From Coprococcus sp. (lineage in GTDB: Bacteria; Bacillota; Clostridia; Lachnospirales; Lachnospiraceae): a stretch of 64,000 nucleotides of DNA. Below, one piece after another: positions 28,102 to 37,405 of the stretch (position 1 is its first letter; each line of letters begins with the position of its first letter). Below the pieces are notes generated by a model. That model did no database searches. It was not told the DNA's origin and saw nothing but the letters and a program-made list of their open reading frames with translations. The stretch covers positions 1-64,000 of the forward strand of contig JAAWDY010000060.1 in NCBI GenBank assembly GCA_022793995.1. The letters run 5' to 3'. Both the position numbers and the translations under genes were made by a program.

Positions 28102-28569
28102 TTATCCCCGAAGCCCCGCGACCACGCGGTTTGGATATAACAAAAGATCCAGGGCGTCCTGCATGGAGCGGACGCAGAGATCAGCCTCTTTAAAAAGCTT
28201 CCCGTACATTCCTTCCCGGTCCATGACCGCGATGGACAAGGCCGCCTCTTTTAACATCAGCTCATCATTCCTGCCGTTTCCGATGGCGATGCATCTCTTT
28301 GCGCCCATTGACTTAAGCAGTTCCTTCTTATATTCCCTTACACCTCCTGTCGGGAATGTTTGCAGGACGACCGGGAGGCCTTCGCATTGTTCTTTTGCGT
28401 TTCCGTTGGTGTCCGCCGTTAAGACGTAGACCTGCAGCATCCCGCCAAGCGCTGCAAGGCGCTGTCTGACTCCTTCCGGGATGATGCCGTCGACTGCGAT
28501 CGTACCGTTAAAATCCAGGAAGAGCGTATCCACTTCTAATGTTCTGTATTCCGGAATGATAAATTTCAT
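28102..28569 (-). CDS. HAD family hydrolase (soluble P-type ATPase-like)
   Basis: DTLFLDFNGTIAVDG; VLTADTNG; IAIGNGRNDELMLKEAALSIAV. Confidence 0.85.
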   Translation of the reverse strand: MKFIIPEYRTLEVDTLFLDFNGTIAVDGIIPEGVRQRLAALGGMLQVYVLTADTNGNAKEQCEGLPVVLQTFPTGGVREYKKELLKSMGAKRCIAIGNGRNDELMLKEAALSIAVMDREGMYGKLFKEADLCVRSMQDALDLLLYPNRVVAGLRG

Positions 28570-28711
28570 AAGCGACCCTTTCTTTTCATGTGCCGTAAAC
28601 CAAAAGGCTTCCTCTGTATTATAGTCGAAGCGCGCCGGGAAGTCAAACTTTGACAAAGCCTTCATATTCCGTTATAATTGGCACGTTAGCAAGAAAGGGA
28701 GATAGAAGCAA

Positions 28712-29608
28712 ATGGATACAATCGCAGAACTGATCGAGCAGCTGCCAAAGTTTGGCTGCATTCATATAGAATGCAATCAGGAGAAATCCGGGGAGATCCT
28801 GGCATTTATGATGGAAAGAGAAAGGAGCGGGACCGCATTCGTGACCCGTGAGGATAAGGGGTATGAACGCCAGAGTGTGCGGGAGTACCTGAATTTTTTT
28901 CGGGACATGTTTGGATGTGAGAAGACCGTGGAATCCGTGATGGAGGAATTTGCCTTGACGGATCTTCGCCGGGTGAAGATGCGGAACCTGAAACCGGGGG
29001 ATTATGTGAAGGTGGGAATCGCTAGGGCGAGTATGCAGCCTGCAAAGGAATATTTTCTGGAGGATCCGTTGATAAATTTAAGTGAGGCGGATATGAAACG
29101 GATCCTGCGCTGGATGGAGCGGAGGCAGGAAGAGGGGGCGCGTTTTTTGACTACGAACGTCTCTCTGCGCTATGCGCTTCTGATGCCAGGGACATCCTTT
29201 TATATAGAAGACGGCTGTATTAAAGAGGTGGAACAAGAGGAAGCTTCCAAGGAGAAGGAGGAGGAGGAGCTGGAAATCCTGAAAATTCCGGCGCGGTCGG
29301 GGAACAGTACGCTTCTTTTTGAACCGAAAGATGTTGATTATATCGAGAGCCTGAATAAATGTACCTATCTGTCCGTCAGGGGGACGCATTTCCAGACCCA
29401 GCAGACCATGTATGAGTTGGAGGAGACTCTGAAGAAATCCGGGTTTTTCCGGTGCCACCGTTCTTATCTTGTCAATGTGCAGAAGGTAGAGCGTTTTGAA
29501 AAATGGACGAAGAACAGTTATGTGTTGATCTTGAATAATCAGGATCACAGCCAGATCCCGCTTTCTAAAGGGAGAATCCAGGAAATGAAGGAGACCTTCC
29601 ATTGGTAG
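28712..29608 (+). CDS. LytTR DNA-binding regulator with a degenerate ABC-ATPase-like N-terminal half
   Basis: C-term VDYIESLNKCTYLSVRGTHFQTQQTMYELEETLKKSGFFRCHRSYLVNVQKVERFE (LytTR); N-term LKPGDYVKVGIARASMQPAKEYFLEDPLINLSE resembles signature/Walker B, no Walker A. Confidence 0.8.
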   Translation: MDTIAELIEQLPKFGCIHIECNQEKSGEILAFMMERERSGTAFVTREDKGYERQSVREYLNFFRDMFGCEKTVESVMEEFALTDLRRVKMRNLKPGDYVKVGIARASMQPAKEYFLEDPLINLSEADMKRILRWMERRQEEGARFLTTNVSLRYALLMPGTSFYIEDGCIKEVEQEEASKEKEEEELEILKIPARSGNSTLLFEPKDVDYIESLNKCTYLSVRGTHFQTQQTMYELEETLKKSGFFRCHRSYLVNVQKVERFEKWTKNSYVLILNNQDHSQIPLSKGRIQEMKETFHW

Positions 29609-29620
29609 CTCCATTCGTCG

Positions 29621-29674
29621 TGCAATAGAATCCGTTTGTCGCAGAAAAGCTCTGTGCAGGCGGATTCTATTGCA
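29621..29674. repeat. 14-bp perfect inverted repeat between the LytTR and ABC genes
   Basis: TGCAATAGAATCCG (29621-29634) / CGGATTCTATTGCA (29661-29674). Confidence 0.85.
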
Positions 29675-29785
29675 TTTCCGGGCACGCCGTGTTACCCTCC
29701 GCATAGACGGAGCCCAGACCCGAGGGCGGGGTACCGTAACTGAATCGCCTATTCGGCGATGAAAAGAACAAGGGAGGTAATACGA

Positions 29786-30628
29786 GTGAACGACATGATT
29801 TATCTGGAGGATGTGTGCCTGGATTTTGGAAATGCATTTTCCATAGACCACTTGAGTTTTCAAGTGATGGCGGGAGAAATTTTTGGGTTCTTGGGGCCTA
29901 GCGGGTCTGGAAAGACAACCACGGTGAAGCTTCTTACAAAACAGCTTAAGAAAAAGAGCGGGAGGCTGAAAATCTTGGGGAAGGATATCAAGGATACGGT
30001 ACGGGAAGATTTCGAGAAGATCGGAGTCCTTTCCGACACAAATGGGCTTTATGAGAGGATGAGTATAGAGGAGAATCTGAGATTCTTTGCGTCGATCCGC
30101 GGGATTCCGACTTCAGAGGCGGAGGATGTGTTAAAGAAAGTACATCTATATGATAAGCGGAAAATACTGATAAAAAAATGTTCCCGAGGGATGCGCCAGC
30201 GGGCTCTCCTGGCGCAGGCGGTACTGCACAGGCCCGCCCTTTTATTCCTGGATGAACCAACCAGCGGACTTGACCCGGCGGCAATCCAGGAAGTCCATAA
30301 GCTTCTGTTTGGACTAAATCAGGAGGGGACGACGATTTTCCTAACGACCCACAATATGGAGGAAGCGGATAAGCTCTGCGGACGGATTGGCATATTAAAC
30401 CAGGGACGCCTGATCGCGCAGGGCGATCCGCAGGAACTAAAGCTCAGGTACGCGAAAGACGAGATTGAGGTTTTGACGCAGGACCGAAAGAGACTGACCT
30501 TCAAAAAGGATAAAGAAAGCGCGGCGAAGATCGCGGGACTTCTTACGGCAGGAAATTGTCTTTCCATCCACTCCAAAGAGCCGGATTTGGAAGAAATATT
30601 TTTACAGTTGACAGGGAGGGAATTTTAA
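29786..30628 (+). CDS. ABC transporter ATP-binding protein
   Basis: FGFLGPSGSGKTTTVKLL, CSRGMRQRALLAQAVLHRPALLFLDEPTSGLDP. Confidence 0.95.
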   Translation: MNDMIYLEDVCLDFGNAFSIDHLSFQVMAGEIFGFLGPSGSGKTTTVKLLTKQLKKKSGRLKILGKDIKDTVREDFEKIGVLSDTNGLYERMSIEENLRFFASIRGIPTSEAEDVLKKVHLYDKRKILIKKCSRGMRQRALLAQAVLHRPALLFLDEPTSGLDPAAIQEVHKLLFGLNQEGTTIFLTTHNMEEADKLCGRIGILNQGRLIAQGDPQELKLRYAKDEIEVLTQDRKRLTFKKDKESAAKIAGLLTAGNCLSIHSKEPDLEEIFLQLTGREF

Positions 30629-31353
30629 TGAATATTTCGGTAAGAAAATTGAGTACATTATGCAAAAAAGATATCATCGATTATTTCAAGAATCCGGCGC
30701 TTGTGGTGTGCAGCCTTCTGCCCATCCTGTTCGTACTGCTGTATAAATATATCGATTTCTCAATTCAGGAGGGAGATAGGAACACGGCGGCACTGATGCA
30801 GGGGACGCTCATCAACTCCTGCATGTGCGCGCTGATGATCCCCTCCACCATGATTGCAGAGGAAAAAGAAAAATTTACATTAAGGACACTGATGCTCTCG
30901 AACGTAAACGCCATGGAATTCTTCTGGGCAAAGATTCTGGTCGCGGGCGTGATTACCATAGTGGGAAATGTGGTCGTATTTATGATATCAGCAGAGAGTA
31001 TCTCCTATCTTCCGGCGTATCTTTTGACTTCTGTCTTTGGGAACAGCTGTGTCGTCATGCTGGGGGCGGATATGGGAATGGCGTGCCGGGATCAGGCGAG
31101 CTGCAGTGTCCTCCAGATCCCGGTGATGCTGCTATTCCTGCTTCCAGTGATGCTTTCCGGCGCGGCGAAATTCATGCTTTCCCTGGGGAAGATCACGCCT
31201 TACGGGGCCATGCTCCGCTTATATCACGGCCTTACGGCAGGGAGTGTTGGCGCGGAGAAAATGGCGGTGTCGGCCGCAGTGATCTTGGTGTGGCTGATTA
31301 TATCATCCATCCTGTTCGCATACCTGTACCGGGTGAAAGGGACGGATAACTAA
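30628..31353 (+). CDS. ABC-2 type transporter permease
   Basis: Polytopic protein overlapping the stop of the ATPase gene. Confidence 0.85.
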   Translation: MNISVRKLSTLCKKDIIDYFKNPALVVCSLLPILFVLLYKYIDFSIQEGDRNTAALMQGTLINSCMCALMIPSTMIAEEKEKFTLRTLMLSNVNAMEFFWAKILVAGVITIVGNVVVFMISAESISYLPAYLLTSVFGNSCVVMLGADMGMACRDQASCSVLQIPVMLLFLLPVMLSGAAKFMLSLGKITPYGAMLRLYHGLTAGSVGAEKMAVSAAVILVWLIISSILFAYLYRVKGTDN

Positions 31354-31355
31354 TC

Positions 31356-32450
31356 TTACTGCCGGACTGCTTCCAGAATCTTGGCGATCAGCCGGTCGTT
31401 TTCATCCGGCATACAGAAGCAGAAACGAATGTGGTTGTCGCCTAGTCCCGGGAATGAAGAACAATCGCGGAGCATAAGCCCATCCCTGATGGTATGCTCG
31501 AATACCATCTGTGAAGTGACATCCGGGTTTAAGATTTTAAGGAGAACGAAATTGGAGGACGGCCTGTAAACATGAAGGCAGGATTCCTTCGACAATTTAC
31601 TAAGCAGCCGGGACCGTTCTTTTTGGATGAATTCTTTTGTCTTGGCAATATATTCTGCGTCTCGGAACATCTCCGGGGCGCAGGCGGCTGCCAGGGAGTT
31701 GATGGACCAGGGGTTCTTGGAATCATTGATCAGGCCGTACAGTTTCCTGCTTCCGGTAACGCCGTACCCAAGGCGCAGCCCCGGGGCGGCAAAAAATTTG
31801 GAAATTCCCCGGAGTACAAAAAGATTCTCGTATTTTTCAGTGAGAGGGATCGCGGTGATCTCCTCCATGTCATCAGCAAATTCTACGTAAGTCTCATCGA
31901 TCAACAGATAGATATCCCTTTTAAGACAGAAATCCAGAATTTCACACAGATCATTCTGATACACTGCCGTTCCGGTCGGGTTATTGGGATTACATAAGAT
32001 CACCATGTCGAAGGACGGATCCAGCGTCCGGAACAATCTTGCCTTATCCAGCTTAAAATCATCTTCTTCAAGAAGCGGGAACGAAACCAGACTGCCGCCT
32101 TCTAAGGCGACTTCCCGCGCGTATTCGGAATAAGTCGGGTCGATAAGGAGCGCCTTTTTCGGGGCAAGGCTTTTGATAAAACGGGAAATCAGATCCGTAG
32201 CCCCGCTTCCGACAAGAATATGGGAAACAGGAGCGCCGCAGTATTCGCTGAGGGACTGCCTTAGATCCGTGTACTCCCGGTCCGGGTAGGTCTGGATCGC
32301 GTCGATGTTCTCTTCAAGGCTTTTCCGTAGTTTGGGGGAGATGCCGAGCGGGTTTACGTTTGCGCCAAAATTTATGATATGTTCTTTTGGAATATGGTAA
32401 TACTTCTCGATCAATTCGAGATCACTTCCGTGAAATGTGATTTTTTCCAT
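31356..32450 (-). CDS. Class I/II PLP-dependent aminotransferase (histidinol-phosphate aminotransferase/CobD-like)
   Basis: INFGANVNPLGISPKLRKSL, VGSGATDLISRF, CNPNNPTGTAV, IDETYVEF, RGISKFFAAPGLRLGYG. Confidence 0.9.
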   Translation of the reverse strand: MEKITFHGSDLELIEKYYHIPKEHIINFGANVNPLGISPKLRKSLEENIDAIQTYPDREYTDLRQSLSEYCGAPVSHILVGSGATDLISRFIKSLAPKKALLIDPTYSEYAREVALEGGSLVSFPLLEEDDFKLDKARLFRTLDPSFDMVILCNPNNPTGTAVYQNDLCEILDFCLKRDIYLLIDETYVEFADDMEEITAIPLTEKYENLFVLRGISKFFAAPGLRLGYGVTGSRKLYGLINDSKNPWSINSLAAACAPEMFRDAEYIAKTKEFIQKERSRLLSKLSKESCLHVYRPSSNFVLLKILNPDVTSQMVFEHTIRDGLMLRDCSSFPGLGDNHIRFCFCMPDENDRLIAKILEAVRQ

Positions 32451-32588
32451 GAATGATACCTCCTTTTTATGCAGGTGGCGGACAAAGGATATTATACGTC
32501 TAGGAGTCTAAAATATCAATAAAAATACGAAAAATAAACAAAAAAATTTTTGAATTGATTGAGATTTTAAATATTTTAATCAAAATAC

Positions 32589-32619
32589 TTGACAAAACCA
32601 TACCGGGGGGGGGTAAAAT
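32589..32619 (+). promoter_or_regulatory. Candidate promoter with G9 tract in a 19-bp spacer
   Basis: TTGACA-AAACCATACCGGGGGGGGG-TAAAAT. Confidence 0.6.
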
Positions 32620-32653
32620 GGGATTCAGTTATAAAAGGGGCGGAAAGATTTCC

Positions 32654-32698
32654 AACTGTGCGGTTGGCTGCCGTGAATCGCATTTTCACCGCACAGTT
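32654..32698 (+). repeat. Hairpin element copy E1
   Basis: AACTGTGCGGT ... ACCGCACAGTT with loop GGCTGCCGTGAATCG. Confidence 0.75.
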
Positions 32699-32736
32699 AG
32701 AAGATTAGAAAATTTTACAGGAGGAGAAAGGCAGGA

Positions 32737-33336
32737 ATGGCGAAAACAAAATATGCCGGGACGACAAAGAAGGTCAAGATGGTCCGGAAACCCAACTTCC
32801 TGAAAATCATCCTGATCGTAGCCATATGTATCATCCTTGGATTCTATGGGAAGTTCTTCAATTTTTTCGGACGGATGACAGGCGAGGTTGCCGATGACGG
32901 GCGGCTTTTTGCCATAAATACTGTCGAGTATAAGGAGCAGAGCCGTGAGACAGAGCTGAAGGATGGAGCCAAGGTGTTCGTGCCTGCGACGGAGAAGATG
33001 GACTTCACAAGCGAGCACCGGTATCAGACGATCACGCTGGGGAATCCGAAGGAGAACGAAGGTTACTATATGGCGTGCGACCTGGTACTCCGGGATAAGA
33101 CACTATACCAGTCAGGACTCTTGAAACCGGGGGAAGCAGTCGGAGAAGCAGATCTTCTGGCATACTTTAAACCCGGGGATTACTACGAGGCTAAGATCAA
33201 ATACATATTTTATGAACAGCCAGAGACTCGGATTAAGAAAGTGGGCACAGCGACCGGGACGGTAGTTCTGGATGTAACCGGAAGCTCGGAATATTATGAC
33301 GAGCGGAAAGAGAACGAAGAAGATACGAAAAAATAA
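32737..33336 (+). CDS. Hypothetical single-TM exported protein
   Basis: Basic N-term, TM FLKIILIVAICIILGFYG, extracytoplasmic beta-rich region; RBS ACAGGAGGAG. Confidence 0.65.
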   Translation: MAKTKYAGTTKKVKMVRKPNFLKIILIVAICIILGFYGKFFNFFGRMTGEVADDGRLFAINTVEYKEQSRETELKDGAKVFVPATEKMDFTSEHRYQTITLGNPKENEGYYMACDLVLRDKTLYQSGLLKPGEAVGEADLLAYFKPGDYYEAKIKYIFYEQPETRIKKVGTATGTVVLDVTGSSEYYDERKENEEDTKK

Positions 33337-33367
33337 TCTGAGAATGAGAAATGAAAGGAGCAGTCAG

Positions 33368-34159
33368 ATGGCAAAATTAACTGGAAAAGTAGCGGTCATC
33401 ACCGGAGCGGCGATGGGGATCGGAGCAGGTATCGCATCCGTTTACGCAAAGTACGGGGCGAAGCTGGCGTTAATTGACGTTTCGCCGCAGCTAGAATCAT
33501 TTGCGGAAAGTTTGAGAAGGGAAGGCGCAGAAGTGATTACGTTCCAGGCGGACGTCAGAGATCCGGAGGCGCTGAGCGACGCCGCGAAAAAGGTGAAGGA
33601 GCATTACGGGTGCATCAACGTCCTTGCCTGCATCGCGGGAGTGTGCCGGCTGGGGAATTTCCTCGAGATGAGCGACGCAGACCGGGATTTCCATATTGAC
33701 GTGAATATTAAAGGGGTATGGAACACGACGAAAGCAGTCCTTCCGTACATGTTGGAGAATGGAGGGGGAAATATTGTCGTTATGTCGTCCGTGACGGGCG
33801 ATATGGTCGCGGACCCCGGGGAAGTCGCGTACGCCCTTTCCAAAGCGGCGCTGGTTGGATTTACCAAAGCGCTTGCCGTAGAGTACGCACAGCAGAATAT
33901 CCGTGTGAACGCGATCTGCCTTGGCTATGCGAGGACGCCGATGGCGGAGAGTATCGCAAGGCAGTCCAATCCGGAGGATCCGGAGAGCGTTCTGACGGAG
34001 ATGGCGAAAGCGATTCCGATGCGCCGTCTGGCGGAACCGAGGGAGATCGGTGAACTGGCGGCATTTCTGGGAAGCGACGAGTCAAGTTATCTGACCGGTT
34101 CACAAAGTTTGATCGACGGTGGCAGTACACTGCCGGAGTCGGTAAGCGTGGGGGTTTAA
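33368..34159 (+). CDS. SDR family oxidoreductase (set B)
   Basis: VAVITGAAMGIGAGIA; VMSSVTG...YALSKAALVGFTKALAVEYAQQNIRVNAICLGY. Confidence 0.93.
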   Translation: MAKLTGKVAVITGAAMGIGAGIASVYAKYGAKLALIDVSPQLESFAESLRREGAEVITFQADVRDPEALSDAAKKVKEHYGCINVLACIAGVCRLGNFLEMSDADRDFHIDVNIKGVWNTTKAVLPYMLENGGGNIVVMSSVTGDMVADPGEVAYALSKAALVGFTKALAVEYAQQNIRVNAICLGYARTPMAESIARQSNPEDPESVLTEMAKAIPMRRLAEPREIGELAAFLGSDESSYLTGSQSLIDGGSTLPESVSVGV

Positions 34160-34295
34160 CATGCTATTGATTTTCCGGCCGGCAAACTTAGGCCGGGTTA
34201 AATTAATAACTTTACAGGAAGGAGGTCAATGAAATCCGTTTTCGTACGGTAGTAATTTTACTATTAATATAACAATACAAGGAGGTTAGTTTCTA

Positions 34296-35687
34296 ATGAA
34301 AGGAAAACAGTTTGTGCATCCGTACATTCCTAATTCTGAGCCGGCAGTTAAGAAAGAAATGCTGGACGCGATCGGAATGGAAAGTGTGGAGGGGATTTAT
34401 AAGGGAATTCCGGATCATCTCCGGTTTAAAGGTGAGATGGAACTGCCTGATCCGATTATTTCAGAGTACAGCTTACAGCGCCATGTCGAGGGGCTGCTGA
34501 GCCAGAACCGGAACGCAAAGAACAATATCTGCTTTTTAGGAGGCGGTACATGGAATCATTATGTTCCGTCTGTCGTAGATACGATCATGGAACGTGACGA
34601 GTTCCTGACCTGCTATGTAGGCGATGCTTATACGGATCATGGTAAATTCCAGGCATTGTTTGAGAGCAGCTCCATGATCGGAGACCTGACCGGATTCGAG
34701 GCATGCTGTACACCTACATACGACTGGGCGAACGCGATTGCGATCGCTTGCAGGATGGCAGAACGTACAACAGGAAAGAAGGAAATCCTGGTGGCGGGCA
34801 ATATGTCGCCGGACAGACTCCTGATCGTGGTAAATTACTGCAAACCGGAGATGAAGATCACAAAAGTCGGTTATGATAAGGAAACCGGCCTCATGGATAT
34901 GAATGACCTGAAGGCAAAATTGTCCGACCAGGTTGCGTGTGTATATTTTGAGAATCCGACTTATGTTGGCTCCCTGGAAGAGCAGGCGGCTGATATCGTG
35001 AAAGCTGCACATGCGGCGGGCGCTTTGGCTATGGTCGGCGTAGACCCGACAAGTCTTGGAATCCTTGAGGCTCCTGCGGCATATGGGGCTGACTATGCGG
35101 TAGGCGATCTGCAGCCGCTTGGCCTGCATATGAGTTATGGCGGAGGCGTCGGCGGGTTTATCGCAACCAAGGATGACAAGGAATTTTTGGGCGAGTATCC
35201 GTCTCTTCTGTATGGTCTCTGCGAGACGCGCCAGGAAGGCGAATACGGATTCGGCGAGGTATTCTATGAGAGAACATCCTACGCTTCCCGTGAAAAAGGA
35301 AAAGACTTTATCGGTACCACAACAGCTCTGCATGGAATTGCGGCGGCAGTTTATATGGCTCTTATGGGACCGCAGGGATTTAAAGAAATGGGCGAAGGCA
35401 TTCTTCAGCGGGTTGCTTACACAAAGAAGCATCTTGCTGAGATCCCAGGCGTGGAATTCCCGGTAAAAGGCTGCAGCTATTGTGATTTCCTTGTAGATTT
35501 TAACGGGACTGGAAAGAGCGTAAAAGAAATCAACAAGGCTCTGCTGGAGTACAACATCCTGGGTGGTAAAGACATGAGCCAGGAATTCCCGGAGTATGGA
35601 CAGAGCGCGCTGTACAGTGTGACGGAAGTACATACAAAGGAAGATCTGCAGGCTTTGTTTGATGCTCTTAAGAAGATTTGTGCGTAG
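34296..35687 (+). CDS. Glycine dehydrogenase (decarboxylating) subunit 1-like (set B), diverged
   Basis: VHPYIPNSEPAVKKEMLDAIGMESVEGIYKGIPDHLRFKGEMELPDPIISE; paralogous to 19602-20987. Confidence 0.86.
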   Translation: MKGKQFVHPYIPNSEPAVKKEMLDAIGMESVEGIYKGIPDHLRFKGEMELPDPIISEYSLQRHVEGLLSQNRNAKNNICFLGGGTWNHYVPSVVDTIMERDEFLTCYVGDAYTDHGKFQALFESSSMIGDLTGFEACCTPTYDWANAIAIACRMAERTTGKKEILVAGNMSPDRLLIVVNYCKPEMKITKVGYDKETGLMDMNDLKAKLSDQVACVYFENPTYVGSLEEQAADIVKAAHAAGALAMVGVDPTSLGILEAPAAYGADYAVGDLQPLGLHMSYGGGVGGFIATKDDKEFLGEYPSLLYGLCETRQEGEYGFGEVFYERTSYASREKGKDFIGTTTALHGIAAAVYMALMGPQGFKEMGEGILQRVAYTKKHLAEIPGVEFPVKGCSYCDFLVDFNGTGKSVKEINKALLEYNILGGKDMSQEFPEYGQSALYSVTEVHTKEDLQALFDALKKICA

Positions 35688-35737
35688 GAAATAGAGTCTT
35701 AATATTATATCTTTATAGAGACGGAGGTTAAAATTAA

Positions 35738-37300
35738 ATGGCTAAAGTGCATGTTAGAAAAAATTTTCAGCAAGCAAGATGGAATGAGCCGATGATCTAC
35801 GAATTATCCACACCTGGCTTGCGCGGTATCATCCCGCCAATCGTGGAGGATGAAATCGAGGAGTCTGTCGGCGACGTTGCATCCGGACTGCCGGATAGTT
35901 TGAAAAGAAAGAGTTCTCTGGATCTTCCGGAAGTGGCTCAGAAACAAATACTGGAACATTATCTGCATCTTTCCCAGGAGACGATGGGCGCGAACTTGGC
36001 AAACGATATGTCGGAAGGTACCTGTACTATGAAGTACAACCCGAGGCTGTGCGAGACGTTGGTTGGCAACCCGGGCTTTGCGGACGTCCACCCGGATCAG
36101 GATCCTGATACGGTACAGGGAATGTTAAAGATTTACTATGATTTTGAAAAGGTAGTAAAAGAAGTATCCGGCCTGGATAAATTCTCCCTGCAGCCAGGCG
36201 GCGGCAACCATGCCGTATATACGGCGGCTTCCGTTGTACGCGCATACCATGAAGCGCGGGGCGAGCTGGAACAGAGAAATGAAATCATCACAACGATCTT
36301 CTCACATCCGTGTGATTCTGCCTGCCCGGCTACAGCAGGATTTAAGGTAATCACCATTTGGCCGGATGAGAACGGTATGCCGGATTACGAAGCGATTAAG
36401 GCAGCGGCGAACGAACACACCGCGGCAATCTTCATGACGAACCCGGAAGATATCGGTATCTATAACGTTCACGCGGACAAGATCGTGGAAGTCATCCACG
36501 GCGTAGGCGGTCTTTGCTTCTATGACCAGGCGAACGCAAACGCGTTCTTAGGCGTAGCCAGAGCAAAAGAAGCCGGATTCGATATGTGCCACTTTAACGT
36601 ACATAAGACGTTCGGAACTCCTCACGGCGGCGAGGGTCCGGCGTGCGGCGCGTTCGGAGTACGCGAGCATTTGGCAAAATATCTTCCGGTTCCAACCGTA
36701 GAATTTGACGGAAGCAAATACTATCTTGACTATGACAAGCCGGAAAGTATCGGAAAGGTACGTGAGTACATCGGACAGTCCGCAGTTGTACTGAAAGCAT
36801 ATGCATGGAGCAGGATGATGGGGCCGCAGGGCTTGAAAGAGTGTGCTGAGATTTCCGTGCTTAACAACAATTATATGCTGAATATCATGGAAAAGATTCC
36901 AGGTGTAACGCACGCGTTCCAGGGCAATGGAATCGTACGTCAGGAGCAGATCCGTTACAGCTTCGAGAAACTGAAAGAGCAGTACGACGTTGGTTCGGAC
37001 GATATGAACTGCCGTATGGGAGACTACGGAATCCCGTGGTTCTGGTCAAGCCATCATCCGTGGGTAATTCCGGAGCCGATGACAATCGAGCCGTGCGAGT
37101 CCTATACAAAAGAGGATATCGAGCAGTACTGCAAGGTTGTTGAGCTGTGTGCAAAAGAAGCGGCAGAGAATCCGGAACTTCTCAAGAACGCACCTTACAA
37201 CACAGGTATGCACAGAAGAATTAAAGAAGAAGAGCTGGATGATCCTTCTAAGTGGGCTATTACCTGGCGTGCATATAAGAGAAAACATAACATCAGTTAG
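35738..37300 (+). CDS. Glycine dehydrogenase (decarboxylating) subunit 2-like (set B), diverged
   Basis: EGTCTMKYNPRLCE, FSLQPGGGNHAVY, YDQANANAFLGVARA, NVHKTFGTPHGGEGPACGAFGV (PLP lysine). Confidence 0.88.
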   Translation: MAKVHVRKNFQQARWNEPMIYELSTPGLRGIIPPIVEDEIEESVGDVASGLPDSLKRKSSLDLPEVAQKQILEHYLHLSQETMGANLANDMSEGTCTMKYNPRLCETLVGNPGFADVHPDQDPDTVQGMLKIYYDFEKVVKEVSGLDKFSLQPGGGNHAVYTAASVVRAYHEARGELEQRNEIITTIFSHPCDSACPATAGFKVITIWPDENGMPDYEAIKAAANEHTAAIFMTNPEDIGIYNVHADKIVEVIHGVGGLCFYDQANANAFLGVARAKEAGFDMCHFNVHKTFGTPHGGEGPACGAFGVREHLAKYLPVPTVEFDGSKYYLDYDKPESIGKVREYIGQSAVVLKAYAWSRMMGPQGLKECAEISVLNNNYMLNIMEKIPGVTHAFQGNGIVRQEQIRYSFEKLKEQYDVGSDDMNCRMGDYGIPWFWSSHHPWVIPEPMTIEPCESYTKEDIEQYCKVVELCAKEAAENPELLKNAPYNTGMHRRIKEEELDDPSKWAITWRAYKRKHNIS

Positions 37301-37322
37301 TAGCGCTGATATGGGTAACTAA

Positions 37323-37350
37323 CTGCTGCCGGCCGTATGGCCGGCAGCAG
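37323..37350 (+). terminator. Strong intercistronic hairpin
   Basis: CTGCTGCCGGCC gtat GGCCGGCAGCAG, 12-bp perfect stem, weak T-tract. Confidence 0.6.
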
Positions 37351-37405
37351 TCAAATTTTCCGGGAGATTTTCAAGGACCGGGACAGTATCAGAAAGGAAA
37401 AGAGT

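Noticed and set aside
34536-35633. Long minus-strand ORF (365 aa) antisense to the set B P1 gene, and similar ones such as 3598-4272 and 37636-38367
   Set aside because: They are shadows of strongly supported plus-strand genes, with no RBS or recognisable protein family.
19602-37300. Calling the region a normal glycine cleavage (gcv) operon
   Set aside because: No GcvT, GcvH or lipoamide dehydrogenase is present and the P-protein active-site motifs deviate in both copies; gene symbols gcvPA/gcvPB were therefore withheld.
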